Assembly (NCBI GenBank): GCA_947626635.1
Contig: CANQSY010000008.1
Coordinates: forward strand, 1 to 38,888
Direction: 5' to 3'
Origin: an uncultured Akkermansia sp.
GTDB lineage: Bacteria > Verrucomicrobiota > Verrucomicrobiia > Verrucomicrobiales > Akkermansiaceae
Length of the DNA stretch: 38,888 bases
In this document: positions 8,403 through 17,840 of the stretch, one piece after another
Layout: each line of letters starts with the position of its first letter
Position numbering within the stretch: the stretch's first letter is position 1
Made by a program: the position numbers and the translations under genes
The notes under the pieces: generated by a model
The model's database searches: none
Seen by the model: the letters and a program-made list of their open reading frames with translations, nothing else
Told to the model about the DNA's origin: nothing

Positions 8403-10136
8403 ATGAGTTCACAACAGGAACAACTACCCAAGGACGCCGCCGCTGCCGAAGGCAAGGTGAACGTGCAAATCAACGGCAAGTGGTACCGCTTCCCCAAAGG
8501 AACCCGCATCGCTGACGCCTGCAACAGCGTGGGCGTTCATGTGCCTTGCTTCTGCTACCACCCCAAACTGAGCGTGGCAGGCTCCTGCCGCATGTGCCTC
8601 GTGGAACAAGGTATGCCGCCGCGTCTCGCTCCCGGCGCTACGCCCACTTACAACGACGATGGTTACCAAACGATCCAATGGATGCCCCGCGCCGTCGTTG
8701 CCTGCGCCAACACCGTGGCGGAGAATATGGGGATCCGCACGGATGGACCCGTATGCCGGGATGCACGCCGCGCCGTCCTCGAGTTCCTGCTCACGAATCA
8801 CCCGTTGGACTGCCCCATCTGCGACCAGGCAGGCGAGTGCAAATTGCAGGAATATACGGCCGACTACGGCCAGCCGGTGCATCGTTTTACCGAGGCCAAA
8901 ATCAAAAAGGGCAAAAATCTTTCCATCGGCCCGCGCGTGAATCTGGACCAGGAGCGCTGCGTGCTCTGCCGCCGCTGCGTGCGCTTCATGAAGGAAATCG
9001 TCGGGGAGGAAATTCTCGGTGTGGTGGGACGCGGCGGGCGCAACGCCATTGCCTGCTTCCCCGGCAAAACGCTGGACAGCAACTACTCGATGAACGTGGT
9101 GGACATCTGTCCCGTCGGCGCCATGACCAGCAAGGATTTCCGCTTCAGAATGCGCGTCTGGTTCCTCAAGAGCACACCGACCATTGACGTCAATTGCGGA
9201 ACCGGCACTAATATCTTCGTCTGGTCGCGCGAGCAACAGGTTTACCGCATCACGCCGCGGCAAAATGATGCCGTCAACAGCTGCTGGATGCCGGATAGCC
9301 ACCGACTCAATTACACATACATCAACTCCGAGCAGCGTATCCTTACCCCGCTCGTACGCACCGACGCCGATGCCGAGCAACGCCCCGGCGCCTGGAAACC
9401 GCTGATGAGCAGCGTGGCGGAACAGCTGCGGCGCTGCAACCCCAAGCAAACGGCCATCATCGCCTCCGCGCGCCTCACCAACGAAGAGCTCTATCTCGCC
9501 GGCAACATCGCCCAGCTCCTCGGCATCGTCCAGATCGACATCGTGCCGCGTAACGGCGAATCAGACGGCATGCTCATCAGCGCCGACCGCAACCCCAACA
9601 CCACGGGAGCCCGCCTCATCCTCGGCAAAGACGGCAGTTCGCTGGACGACATCCGCCGCGGCATCAAACTCGGCAAGATCCGCTATCTCATCGTCCTCGG
9701 CGAAGACGTCACCCGGGAAGCAGTCATTCCCGCCGATCACCTCGCCAAGCTCGATTACCTGCTCGTGATCGACCACACGCAGAGCGCGACCACACGCGCC
9801 GCGGACGTTGTTCTGCCCGGGGTTACGTTCGCCGAGAAGTACGGGAGCATGGTGAATGTAACGGGACGTCTTCAACGACTCAATCGGGCTATCGAACCAC
9901 TCGGCGAATCGCGCGCCGACTGGGAAATCCTGCGTTCCCTGCTCAAGGAATGCGGCGGTGACATGTCCCTGCTGACAGCTCGCGCTGACAGCCCCATGGA
10001 AATCCTCGAGGAGATCGCCTCCCAGATCCCGGAGTTCAAGGGAGTAACCTGGGCAGCCGTCGGCAACACCGGCCTGCAAATCATCGACACCGGCGTTTCC
10101 ATCCCCCTGCTCGAGCGCGAACAAGCAAAAAAATAA
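8403..10136 (+). CDS. nuoG: NADH-quinone oxidoreductase subunit G (short form)
   Basis: VHVPCFCYHPKLSVAGSCRMCLVE, HPLDCPICDQAGECKLQ, RCVLCRRCVRFMKEI Fe-S motifs; C-terminal molybdopterin-oxidoreductase-like region shorter than usual. Confidence 0.94.
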   Translation: MSSQQEQLPKDAAAAEGKVNVQINGKWYRFPKGTRIADACNSVGVHVPCFCYHPKLSVAGSCRMCLVEQGMPPRLAPGATPTYNDDGYQTIQWMPRAVVACANTVAENMGIRTDGPVCRDARRAVLEFLLTNHPLDCPICDQAGECKLQEYTADYGQPVHRFTEAKIKKGKNLSIGPRVNLDQERCVLCRRCVRFMKEIVGEEILGVVGRGGRNAIACFPGKTLDSNYSMNVVDICPVGAMTSKDFRFRMRVWFLKSTPTIDVNCGTGTNIFVWSREQQVYRITPRQNDAVNSCWMPDSHRLNYTYINSEQRILTPLVRTDADAEQRPGAWKPLMSSVAEQLRRCNPKQTAIIASARLTNEELYLAGNIAQLLGIVQIDIVPRNGESDGMLISADRNPNTTGARLILGKDGSSLDDIRRGIKLGKIRYLIVLGEDVTREAVIPADHLAKLDYLLVIDHTQSATTRAADVVLPGVTFAEKYGSMVNVTGRLQRLNRAIEPLGESRADWEILRSLLKECGGDMSLLTARADSPMEILEEIASQIPEFKGVTWAAVGNTGLQIIDTGVSIPLLEREQAKK

Positions 10137-10160
10137 CCCCTTCTATCCAACGAACCCAAC

Positions 10161-11423
10161 ATGGACACAATCTTGAAATGGTGCAGCGATGTGCTGAGCA
10201 ACCCGACGTGGTTCTACTTACTCACGACCATCGCCAAACTCGTGCTCGTCTTTGCTGTCATTCTGGCCTTTGTCGTACTTTCCGTTTGGATTGAGCGACG
10301 AGTTGCCGGGTGGATTCAGGACCGACCGGGACCGAACCGCGCGGGGCTGCCGCTTTTCCTGTTCCGGAGGTTCGGCAGCAAGGAAGAGCAACCGCTGAAA
10401 AAACTCCTGCTCTACCTGGGTTGTCCGCCGGACGGTCTCATCGCGCGCCTCTGCCGCTGGCTGCGTCTCGACCGTGAAGTTCCTACCTTCGGGCTCATGC
10501 AGCCCTGTCTGGACGGCGGCAAGCTCTTCCTCAAGCAGGAGATCACGCCCTCCTACGTGCGCAAACTCTACTTCATCCTGGCGCCGATGCTCGTGCTGGG
10601 ACCTCCCTTGGTCTCCGCCGCCGTCATTCCTTTCGCCTCGTGGGTTCAGACGCCTTTCGGCGAGATCAATATGTGCGTGGCCAATCTCAACATCGGTCCG
10701 TTATGGGTCTTTGCCGTTTCCGGGCTGTCGGTGTACGGACTCACTCTGGCGGGGTGGTCATCCAACTCCAAATATCCCTTCCTGGGAGGTTTGCGCGCTA
10801 CGGCGCAGCTCATCTCCTACGAGGTTGCCATGGGGCTGTCCGTGATTCCCCTGCTCATGATGTTCGGCACGCTGAATCTGCAGGAGATCGTGCAGAGCCA
10901 GGCGCAGAACGGCTGGACTCTGCTTCCCTTCTGGGGAGAGGGACTTTCCGTGCAGCGCTGGATTCTCTGCGTCCCCATGCTCATCAGCTTCATCATGTTC
11001 GCTACCTGCATCTTTGCCGAGGCGAACCGCACGCCCTTCGACATGGCGGAATGCGAAACGGACCTGGTCGGCGGATACCACACGGAATACTCATCCATGA
11101 AGTTTGCCTCCTTCTTCATGGGCGAATACGCCGCCATGGTTATCGGCTCCGCCCTTGTCGTCACGCTCTTCCTGGGCGGCTGGTCGATAGGGTTCGGCAT
11201 CGACGAGGCATTGGCGAGCTACAACGAGTGGTTGGCCGTGCTGTGCCAGCTGGTGATCTTTCTGTTCAAGCTGCTCGCTTTCATCTTTTTCTTCGTGTGG
11301 GTACGCTGGACACTGCCGCGCTTCCGTTGGGATCAGGTGATGAAACTCTGCTGGCTCGTCTTTGTCGAGCTCGCTGTGCTCAACATCGCCCTTACCGCCG
11401 TCATCATGTACTTCATCCATTAA
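10161..11423 (+). CDS. nuoH: NADH-quinone oxidoreductase subunit H, with internal insertion
   Basis: WIERRVAGWIQDRPGPNRAG ... FGLMQPCLDGGKLFLKQEITP; EANRTPFDMAECETDLVGGYHTEYSSMKF. Confidence 0.95.
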   Translation: MDTILKWCSDVLSNPTWFYLLTTIAKLVLVFAVILAFVVLSVWIERRVAGWIQDRPGPNRAGLPLFLFRRFGSKEEQPLKKLLLYLGCPPDGLIARLCRWLRLDREVPTFGLMQPCLDGGKLFLKQEITPSYVRKLYFILAPMLVLGPPLVSAAVIPFASWVQTPFGEINMCVANLNIGPLWVFAVSGLSVYGLTLAGWSSNSKYPFLGGLRATAQLISYEVAMGLSVIPLLMMFGTLNLQEIVQSQAQNGWTLLPFWGEGLSVQRWILCVPMLISFIMFATCIFAEANRTPFDMAECETDLVGGYHTEYSSMKFASFFMGEYAAMVIGSALVVTLFLGGWSIGFGIDEALASYNEWLAVLCQLVIFLFKLLAFIFFFVWVRWTLPRFRWDQVMKLCWLVFVELAVLNIALTAVIMYFIH

Positions 11424-11430
11424 ACCGACC

Positions 11431-11997
11431 ATGGCCTACATACCTGTCAAGCGACCGAAGTTCAGCATCCTGGACCGTATCTATGTCGTAGAGCTCGTGA
11501 AAGGGCTCGGTATCACCTTGAAGCACCTCGTCCTCTCGCTGCTCGGGAAAAGCCGCTCCAAAAAAGACTTCAACGGCGCAGGGGTCGGCGCCTGCATGCC
11601 GTTCCCGGAGCAACGCTGGGACTCCCACTTGCCCTCGTACTACCGCGGGGCGCCTTCTCTTGTGCGAGGCGAGGATGGACGTGAACGCTGCGTATCCTGC
11701 CAGCTCTGCGAGTTCATATGTCCGGCGCGAGCTATTCGCGTCGTTCCGGGCAGCGTGGCTCCCGGGGCTACCGCTGCCAAGCAAGAGAAGGCACCGGCGG
11801 AATTCGAGATCGATATGTTGCGCTGCATCTACTGCGGCATGTGCCAGGAAGTTTGCCCGGAGCAAGCGATCTTCCTGAGTCAGCAATACCTCATCACCCT
11901 CACGGACCGCAAGCAGGCTGTCCGCAACAAGGAACAGCTCTATCGCCTCGGCGGTATCCGCAAGGGGCTCATCAACAAATGGAATCAGTATAAATAA
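11431..11997 (+). CDS. nuoI: NADH-quinone oxidoreductase subunit I (2x 4Fe-4S)
   Basis: CVSCQLCEFICPARAI and CIYCGMCQEVCPEQAI; ATG at 11431 preferred over the ORF-track start at 11362, which overlaps nuoH. Confidence 0.94.
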   Translation: MAYIPVKRPKFSILDRIYVVELVKGLGITLKHLVLSLLGKSRSKKDFNGAGVGACMPFPEQRWDSHLPSYYRGAPSLVRGEDGRERCVSCQLCEFICPARAIRVVPGSVAPGATAAKQEKAPAEFEIDMLRCIYCGMCQEVCPEQAIFLSQQYLITLTDRKQAVRNKEQLYRLGGIRKGLINKWNQYK

Positions 11998-12006
11998 TTT
12001 TTTCTT

Positions 12007-12654
12007 ATGAATCCGGCCATATCCGCTCTCCTGTTCTATCTCTTCGCGCTGGCTGCTTTGGTGAGCGCCATCGGGGTCATCGTCCTGCGCAACCCGGTGT
12101 CAAGCGCGCTCAGTTTGGCTCTGTGCTTCGGCTTCGTGGCAGCCATCTTCTTTAACATGGGCGCCGCATTCCTCGGCATCACCCAAATCATCGTCTATGC
12201 CGGCGCCATCCTCGTGCTCTTCCTCTTCATTATCATGATGCTCGATGTGAAGAGTGAAGACCACACGTCCGGGCTCCTTCGCCACAGTGTCGTCGGTGTC
12301 CTCGTAGCCGGTATGCTCGCCGGGATGATCAGCAGCGCCGCCCTCCGCCTCCCGGGCGCCGTGGGGGGCTCCTGTCCCTGGCATGCCTTCACAGAGAGCC
12401 TGTGCAGCGAACTCTGCCCCGCTGCCGCGTCGACTGACCCCTCGGCTTCCGAACTGCAGGCGAGCATCTCCGCCCCGGCTCCGTACGGCGGCGCGCTGCC
12501 CACGCTTGACCCGGCCAAGCGCGGCGCGGATGCCAAACTGCTCGGGCAAAATCTATTTTCCCACTACAACCTCACCCTGGTCATCCTGGGCTTTGCCTTG
12601 CTTGCCGGGTGCGTGGGAGCCGTATCCGTCGGTCGTCGTTTACGCCGTGATTAA
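12007..12654 (+). CDS. nuoJ: NADH-quinone oxidoreductase subunit J
   Basis: Position in operon; RNPVSSALSLALCFGFVAAIFFNMGAAFLGITQIIVYAGAILVLFLFIIMML. Confidence 0.93.
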   Translation: MNPAISALLFYLFALAALVSAIGVIVLRNPVSSALSLALCFGFVAAIFFNMGAAFLGITQIIVYAGAILVLFLFIIMMLDVKSEDHTSGLLRHSVVGVLVAGMLAGMISSAALRLPGAVGGSCPWHAFTESLCSELCPAAASTDPSASELQASISAPAPYGGALPTLDPAKRGADAKLLGQNLFSHYNLTLVILGFALLAGCVGAVSVGRRLRRD

Positions 12655-12678
12655 CCCCTCATCCCCTTTCTCCCCGCT

Positions 12679-12996
12679 ATGACACCGTTATCTCATTACC
12701 TCATCTTCTCGGGCATCCTCTTTGCCATCGGCTTTGCAGGCACCATGATCCGCCGCAATGTCCTGGTTGTGCTCATGTGCCTTGAACTCATGCTCACTGC
12801 CGCCAATGTATCTCTTGTCGGCTTCTCACGCGCCCAGGGGCTGGAGGGCGTTCCCGTCTACGATGCGCAAACGCTCGCCCTTTTCATCATGGCGATCGCG
12901 GCGGCGGAGGTAGCGGTCGGTCTCGCCCTCATCGTCGCCATGTTCCGCGCCCGCCGCGGCGTGGAGAGCTCCTCTCTGAACACCTTGAAAGACTAA
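12679..12996 (+). CDS. nuoK: NADH-quinone oxidoreductase subunit K
   Basis: IRRNVLVVLMCLELMLTAANVSLVGFSR ... FIMAIAAAEVAVGLALIVAMFR. Confidence 0.95.
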   Translation: MTPLSHYLIFSGILFAIGFAGTMIRRNVLVVLMCLELMLTAANVSLVGFSRAQGLEGVPVYDAQTLALFIMAIAAAEVAVGLALIVAMFRARRGVESSSLNTLKD

Positions 12997-13002
12997 CCCA
13001 CC

Positions 13003-14844
13003 ATGTTGCACAATCTCCCTTGGCTCTTCCTCGCGTTGCCGCTGCTTGCAGCAGCTATCGATTGGCTCTTGCTTTTCCGGTCTCCGCGCGCGGCGGCGAC
13101 GGTTTCCATCCTGTCCGTGGTCGCCACCCTTGCCCTCTGCGTGGCCTATCTAGCGGGACTGCAGACCGGTCTGCCGGACGTGTACTCATGGCTTCCCATT
13201 GAGGGATGCGCGATCAACGTGGGCCTGCTCATGGATGCACTCTCCATGAAGATGATGCTCGTCGTCACCGGCATCGGGGCACTGGTGCACATCTTTTCGC
13301 TCGGCTACATGAAGGACGACTCCTCCAACCACAGCCGCTATTTCGCCGGTCTGAGCATTTTCATGTTCAGCATGAGCGCCATCGTTTTGGCGGACAGTTT
13401 GATCATGACCTTCATCGGGTGGGAGATGGTCGGCTTCTCCTCCTACGTGCTCATCGGTCACTGGTACGAGAAGGAAAGCGCCGCCGACGCCGCGAAAAAA
13501 GCCTTCATCACCAACCGCGTGGGAGATTTCGGCTTCCTCATCGGCATCCTGCTCGCCTTGGGTGTCTTCGGATCCCTGCGCTTTGACGCCATGCCCGGAC
13601 ACCTCGCCATCGCCGCCTCCGGTCCCCTGCTCACCACGATGATTCTCTGTCTCTTCTGCGGCGCGATCGGCAAGTCAGCCCAATTCCCGCTGCACGTGTG
13701 GCTACCGGATGCCATGGAAGGTCCTACCCCCGTCTCGGCGCTCATCCACGCAGCAACGATGGTAGCGGCGGGCGTTTATATGCTGGTGCGTTTGCAGGTA
13801 AGCATGGGCACGGACGTGTTCACGGACACCGCCTGCTCCGTCATCGCCGCCGTGGGCGCGCTCACCTCCCTCCTCGCGGCCCTCATGGCCACCCAGCAGG
13901 ACGACCTGAAGCGCGTGCTGGCCTACTCCACTCTTTCACAACTCGGGTACATGGTGATGGCGGCCGGCATGCTCGCCGGGGAAGCCGCCATGTTCCACCT
14001 CTACACGCACGCTTGGTTCAAGGCGCTTCTCTTCCTCGCGGCGGGCGCCCTCATCGTCTGCTGCCACCACGAGCAGGACATCTGGAAACTCGGGGGACTG
14101 CGCAAGAAGATGCCCCTCACTTCCCTCTGCTTCCTTATGGGCACCTGCGCCCTCATTGCCTTCCCGGGTTTCTCCGGCTTCTTCTCCAAGGAGGCCATCC
14201 TGGATGCCGCTTGGCAAACGAGCATGCCCCTCTTCGTCACCGGCGCCGTCGTCGCCGCCCTCACCACGTTCTACATGGTGCGACTCTGCCTCGTTACCTT
14301 CTGCGGCGAGGCGAAGAGCGAGGGCGCGTCTCACGCCCACGAAGCCGGCTCCACGATGCTTATCCCCCTGCTGGTCCTGTCCGTGCTGGCCATTGTCTCC
14401 GGCTATGGGTTCATAGCGGATGAACTGGTACCCTACGCGGGATTCCATGCGGAGGGGGTTGAGGTCGGGGTTCCCTTCTTTGCGGGCCTGCTTGCCCTCG
14501 TGGTCGGGGCCTGGCTCGCCTGGCTCATCTACGGGAAGTCGGCCCACCGGGATCCGCTTGGCGACTACACTCTCGCCCGCATCCTGCGTAACCGCCTTTA
14601 TATCGACGCCTTCTACGATAAGGTGCTGGTGGACGGGGTGCAGAAATGGGGCTCCTACATCATCACCTGCGTGGACGATGGCATTCTGCGCCGCATCATC
14701 GGCCAGGGGCTCGGTCTGCTTACGGCGTGGGTAGGCAAATTGCTCGGCAAAATACAGGGAGGGTCATTGCGGGGGTACGCCATCGTAGGAGGCATCGGCG
14801 TCCTGCTGCTCATCTTCCTGCTCGCCTTCTCCATCAAGCTTTAA
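13003..14844 (+). CDS. nuoL: NADH-quinone oxidoreductase subunit L
   Basis: FIGWEMVGFSSYVLIGHWYEKESAADAAKKAFITNRVGDFGFLIGI; GKSAQFPLHVWLPDAMEGPTPVSALIHAATMVAAGVYM. Confidence 0.97.
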   Translation: MLHNLPWLFLALPLLAAAIDWLLLFRSPRAAATVSILSVVATLALCVAYLAGLQTGLPDVYSWLPIEGCAINVGLLMDALSMKMMLVVTGIGALVHIFSLGYMKDDSSNHSRYFAGLSIFMFSMSAIVLADSLIMTFIGWEMVGFSSYVLIGHWYEKESAADAAKKAFITNRVGDFGFLIGILLALGVFGSLRFDAMPGHLAIAASGPLLTTMILCLFCGAIGKSAQFPLHVWLPDAMEGPTPVSALIHAATMVAAGVYMLVRLQVSMGTDVFTDTACSVIAAVGALTSLLAALMATQQDDLKRVLAYSTLSQLGYMVMAAGMLAGEAAMFHLYTHAWFKALLFLAAGALIVCCHHEQDIWKLGGLRKKMPLTSLCFLMGTCALIAFPGFSGFFSKEAILDAAWQTSMPLFVTGAVVAALTTFYMVRLCLVTFCGEAKSEGASHAHEAGSTMLIPLLVLSVLAIVSGYGFIADELVPYAGFHAEGVEVGVPFFAGLLALVVGAWLAWLIYGKSAHRDPLGDYTLARILRNRLYIDAFYDKVLVDGVQKWGSYIITCVDDGILRRIIGQGLGLLTAWVGKLLGKIQGGSLRGYAIVGGIGVLLLIFLLAFSIKL

Positions 14845-14861
14845 CCTGATCCTTTACTACC

Positions 14862-16331
14862 ATGCTTATCTGGCTTATCCTCATCCCTCTTATCGCAAGT
14901 GCGTGCATCGGCTTCCTGCGCACCCCCGGACGCGCCACGGCTCTTTTGAGCGCCTCGCTCACCCTCATCCTCGGCGTAACCGCCATCCTCATGTATATGT
15001 ACGGAAATGGCATGGACGGCTACAGCGAGATCGGCGGGCTGCAATCGCAGTTTACCCTGGCGCTTCCGCTCAGCAGGATTATGCTCCTGCTCACGGTGAC
15101 GGTCACCTTCGCCGCCATCCTCGGCATGCGCGCCCCATCTCCTCAAGCTGAGCGGAGCTGGGCGATTTCCTCCCTCCTCCTTTCCGCCGGGGCCACCGGA
15201 GCCTTCCTCTCGGACCACGTGATCTCGTTCTACGCCTTTCACGAGCTGGCTCTCATCCCCACCTTCATCATGATCGGCTTCTACGGTCGCGGGGAACGCC
15301 GCACCATTGCCTGGCGTGCCACCATCTACCTCGGTCTCGCCTCCATGGTGCTGCTGGCCGGGTTGGTGTTGCTCTGCTCAGAAATGCACTGCTGGCATTT
15401 CAGCAGCATGCGGCTCTTTGCCGGACAGGTCCCTCACTCCGCTGCGCTGGTAGCCGGACTTCTCCTGGTAGGCTTCGGTACGCTGGTATCGCTCTTCCCC
15501 TTCCACTCGTGGGCTGCTCCGGCGTACGCGAGTGCACCCACCCCCATCGCCATGTTGCACGCCGGCGTGCTCAAAAAATTTGGTCTCTACGGGCTCTTTA
15601 CGATAGCCTGGGGGCTCGGGCCGCTTTGCTTACCGCTCTTCGCCGATTGGATCAATGTGCTGCTCGTCCTGCTGCTCGGCAATATCCTCTGGGTCGGCTA
15701 CGTCACTATCGCCCAATCGCGGCTCGATAACATGCTCGGCAACTCCTCCGTCATGCACATGGGGTATCTCTTCCTCGCCTTTGCCGCCTACGTGGTTTCC
15801 GGAACTTCCAACGCGCTCGCTCTTCAAGGAGCCTCCATCCTCATGCTCGCCCACGGTCTGAGCATCTCCCTGCTCTTCCTGCTCAACGGGCAAATTGAAG
15901 CGCAAACCCGCACACTCGAACTCTCCGCCATGGGAGGGCTGGCTCGCAAACTCCCCCTGCTCGGCTTCCTTTTCGGTCTGGCGGGTATGGCCTCCATCGG
16001 CTTGCCTCTGCTGGCTAACTTCGCCGGTGAGTTCACCATCTTCCTCTCCTGTTTTGCCGACTGGTCGCCGCAAGCTGCCGCGACCGGTTGCGCGGCGGAT
16101 TCCCTCTGCATCTGGGGGCTCGGTCCCGTCCAGGTCACGGTGATCATCGCCCTGTGGGGTCTTGTCATCAGCGCCATCTACATGCTGCGCGCCATCCGAC
16201 GCATCTTCGAGGCCGACCTCTCTCCGGCGGCCGAGCGGGCTACATCCCTCTCCTGGGGAGACATCATTTCCGCCTCCTTCCTGGCCGTCCTTCTCCTCCT
16301 CTTCGGTATAGCTCCCTTCCTCCTCGTCTGA
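14862..16331 (+). CDS. nuoM: NADH-quinone oxidoreductase subunit M
   Basis: FYAFHELALIPTFIMIGFYGRGERRTIAWRATIYL; FPFHSWAAPAYASAPTPIAMLHAGVLKKFGLYGL. Confidence 0.95.
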   Translation: MLIWLILIPLIASACIGFLRTPGRATALLSASLTLILGVTAILMYMYGNGMDGYSEIGGLQSQFTLALPLSRIMLLLTVTVTFAAILGMRAPSPQAERSWAISSLLLSAGATGAFLSDHVISFYAFHELALIPTFIMIGFYGRGERRTIAWRATIYLGLASMVLLAGLVLLCSEMHCWHFSSMRLFAGQVPHSAALVAGLLLVGFGTLVSLFPFHSWAAPAYASAPTPIAMLHAGVLKKFGLYGLFTIAWGLGPLCLPLFADWINVLLVLLLGNILWVGYVTIAQSRLDNMLGNSSVMHMGYLFLAFAAYVVSGTSNALALQGASILMLAHGLSISLLFLLNGQIEAQTRTLELSAMGGLARKLPLLGFLFGLAGMASIGLPLLANFAGEFTIFLSCFADWSPQAAATGCAADSLCIWGLGPVQVTVIIALWGLVISAIYMLRAIRRIFEADLSPAAERATSLSWGDIISASFLAVLLLLFGIAPFLLV

Positions 16332-16353
16332 TTTATTCTACCCATCTTTATTC

Positions 16354-17817
16354 ATGAGCACGTCACATCTCATCTGCGCTCCCTACACGTGGGGGCAATT
16401 CACGCCGGTCATTATCCTGGTGGGGCTGGCACTCGTCCTCCTCATGGCTGACGTATTACTCCCGCGCATCTCAAAGAAGATCTACCCCCTAGTCGGCGCG
16501 GCGGGAGTTCTGCTTGTCGCCTGCGGCATGGTCAACTCCGATGGCTCTCAGCTCTTCGGCATCCTCGCTTGCGCAGCGACAATGGTCTGCCTCCTCATGG
16601 TCTACGACTACCGCTCCGTCGTGTACGCCTCGGTGGGGGGCGGCACGCAAGAGGACGGCGCGGCGGAATTCTCGGCGCTACCCATCCTGGCATGCGCCGG
16701 CATCGTCGCGATTTCGCAGGCTCGTGACCTCGTCATGCTTTTCGTGAGTCTTGAGCTCATCACCCTCTCCTCGTACGCCATGGCCGGCTACTTCCGCCGC
16801 AATCAGGGCTCCATCGAGGCGGGCGTCAAGTACCTCATCCTCGGCGCGGTGAGCACGGGGTTCCTCGTCATGGGCGCCGCCTGGTTCTTCGGCTCCACCG
16901 GGTCCTTCCTTCTGAGCCCCCGTTTTGAATTAGCCGCCCTCTCCAACCCCTACCTCTGCACCGGTTACCTGCTGGCCCTGGCCTTTATCTCGATGGGGGT
17001 CTTCTTTAAGATCGGCGCGGCTCCCATGCACACATGGATACCGGATGTCTATCAAGGCGCACCGACTCCCATCTCCGCCTTCCTCGCCGTGGCCTCCAAG
17101 GTAGGCGGTTTCCTGGCGCTTCTTCTCGTGGTGCTTCCCCTGGTGCAGATTCACTCTATCTCGGGCGGCCTGCTGCACCCCGTGATGCAAACCCTCGCCA
17201 TCGTCGCTGCCGCTACCTTACTGATCGGAAATCTCGGAGCCATCCCTCAGCAGAACATGAAGCGCCTGCTCGGCTACTCCTCTATCGGCCACGCCGGTTT
17301 CATCCTCGTCTTTGCGATCGGTCTGCGCTCCAGCGTCACCCCGAATACCTTTTTCTACCTCGTCGCTTACGCCGCAGCAACCCTGGCGCTCTTCTACGTC
17401 GTCTCGCAGTTGCGCATCTGCCGCGGTCATGAGGAAATCTCCGCCTTTCGCGGTCTCGGGCATACTCACCCCCGCACCTCGTTCCTCATCTCCGTCTCCC
17501 TGGCTTCCCTTGCCGGTGTCCCCCTCACCGCCGGCTTCCTCGCCAAATTCCTCTCCTTCCGTTCTCTGGTGTTCACCATGACGGGACCGGATCAATTGGG
17601 CACGTGGCTGCTGCCGGTGATGGTGGTGTGCGCGGCAGCGGGGTTCTACTACTACTTCAAGGTGATGCGGGCCATGTACTGGGAGACGCCGCAGGACGGA
17701 GACCAACCCGTCACCTTTTCTCCCATCTGCACAGGGGTCCTCACAGCGGCGGCGCTCATCATCCTGCTCCTCGGTACCGTGCCGCTGATCATCCCTGTGT
17801 GGCCGGCTCTCTTTTAA
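16354..17817 (+). CDS. nuoN: NADH-quinone oxidoreductase subunit N
   Basis: LFVSLELITLSSYAMAGYFRRNQGSIEAGVKYLILGA; FFKIGAAPMHTWIPDVYQGAPTPISAFLAVASK. Confidence 0.96.
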   Translation: MSTSHLICAPYTWGQFTPVIILVGLALVLLMADVLLPRISKKIYPLVGAAGVLLVACGMVNSDGSQLFGILACAATMVCLLMVYDYRSVVYASVGGGTQEDGAAEFSALPILACAGIVAISQARDLVMLFVSLELITLSSYAMAGYFRRNQGSIEAGVKYLILGAVSTGFLVMGAAWFFGSTGSFLLSPRFELAALSNPYLCTGYLLALAFISMGVFFKIGAAPMHTWIPDVYQGAPTPISAFLAVASKVGGFLALLLVVLPLVQIHSISGGLLHPVMQTLAIVAAATLLIGNLGAIPQQNMKRLLGYSSIGHAGFILVFAIGLRSSVTPNTFFYLVAYAAATLALFYVVSQLRICRGHEEISAFRGLGHTHPRTSFLISVSLASLAGVPLTAGFLAKFLSFRSLVFTMTGPDQLGTWLLPVMVVCAAAGFYYYFKVMRAMYWETPQDGDQPVTFSPICTGVLTAAALIILLLGTVPLIIPVWPALF

Positions 17818-17840
17818 CACCGCGCATACGAGGTCAAGTG

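Noticed and set aside
17604-17840. N-terminal extension of the GHL10 ORF
   Set aside because: Overlaps nuoN in another frame; signal peptide begins at ATG 17841.
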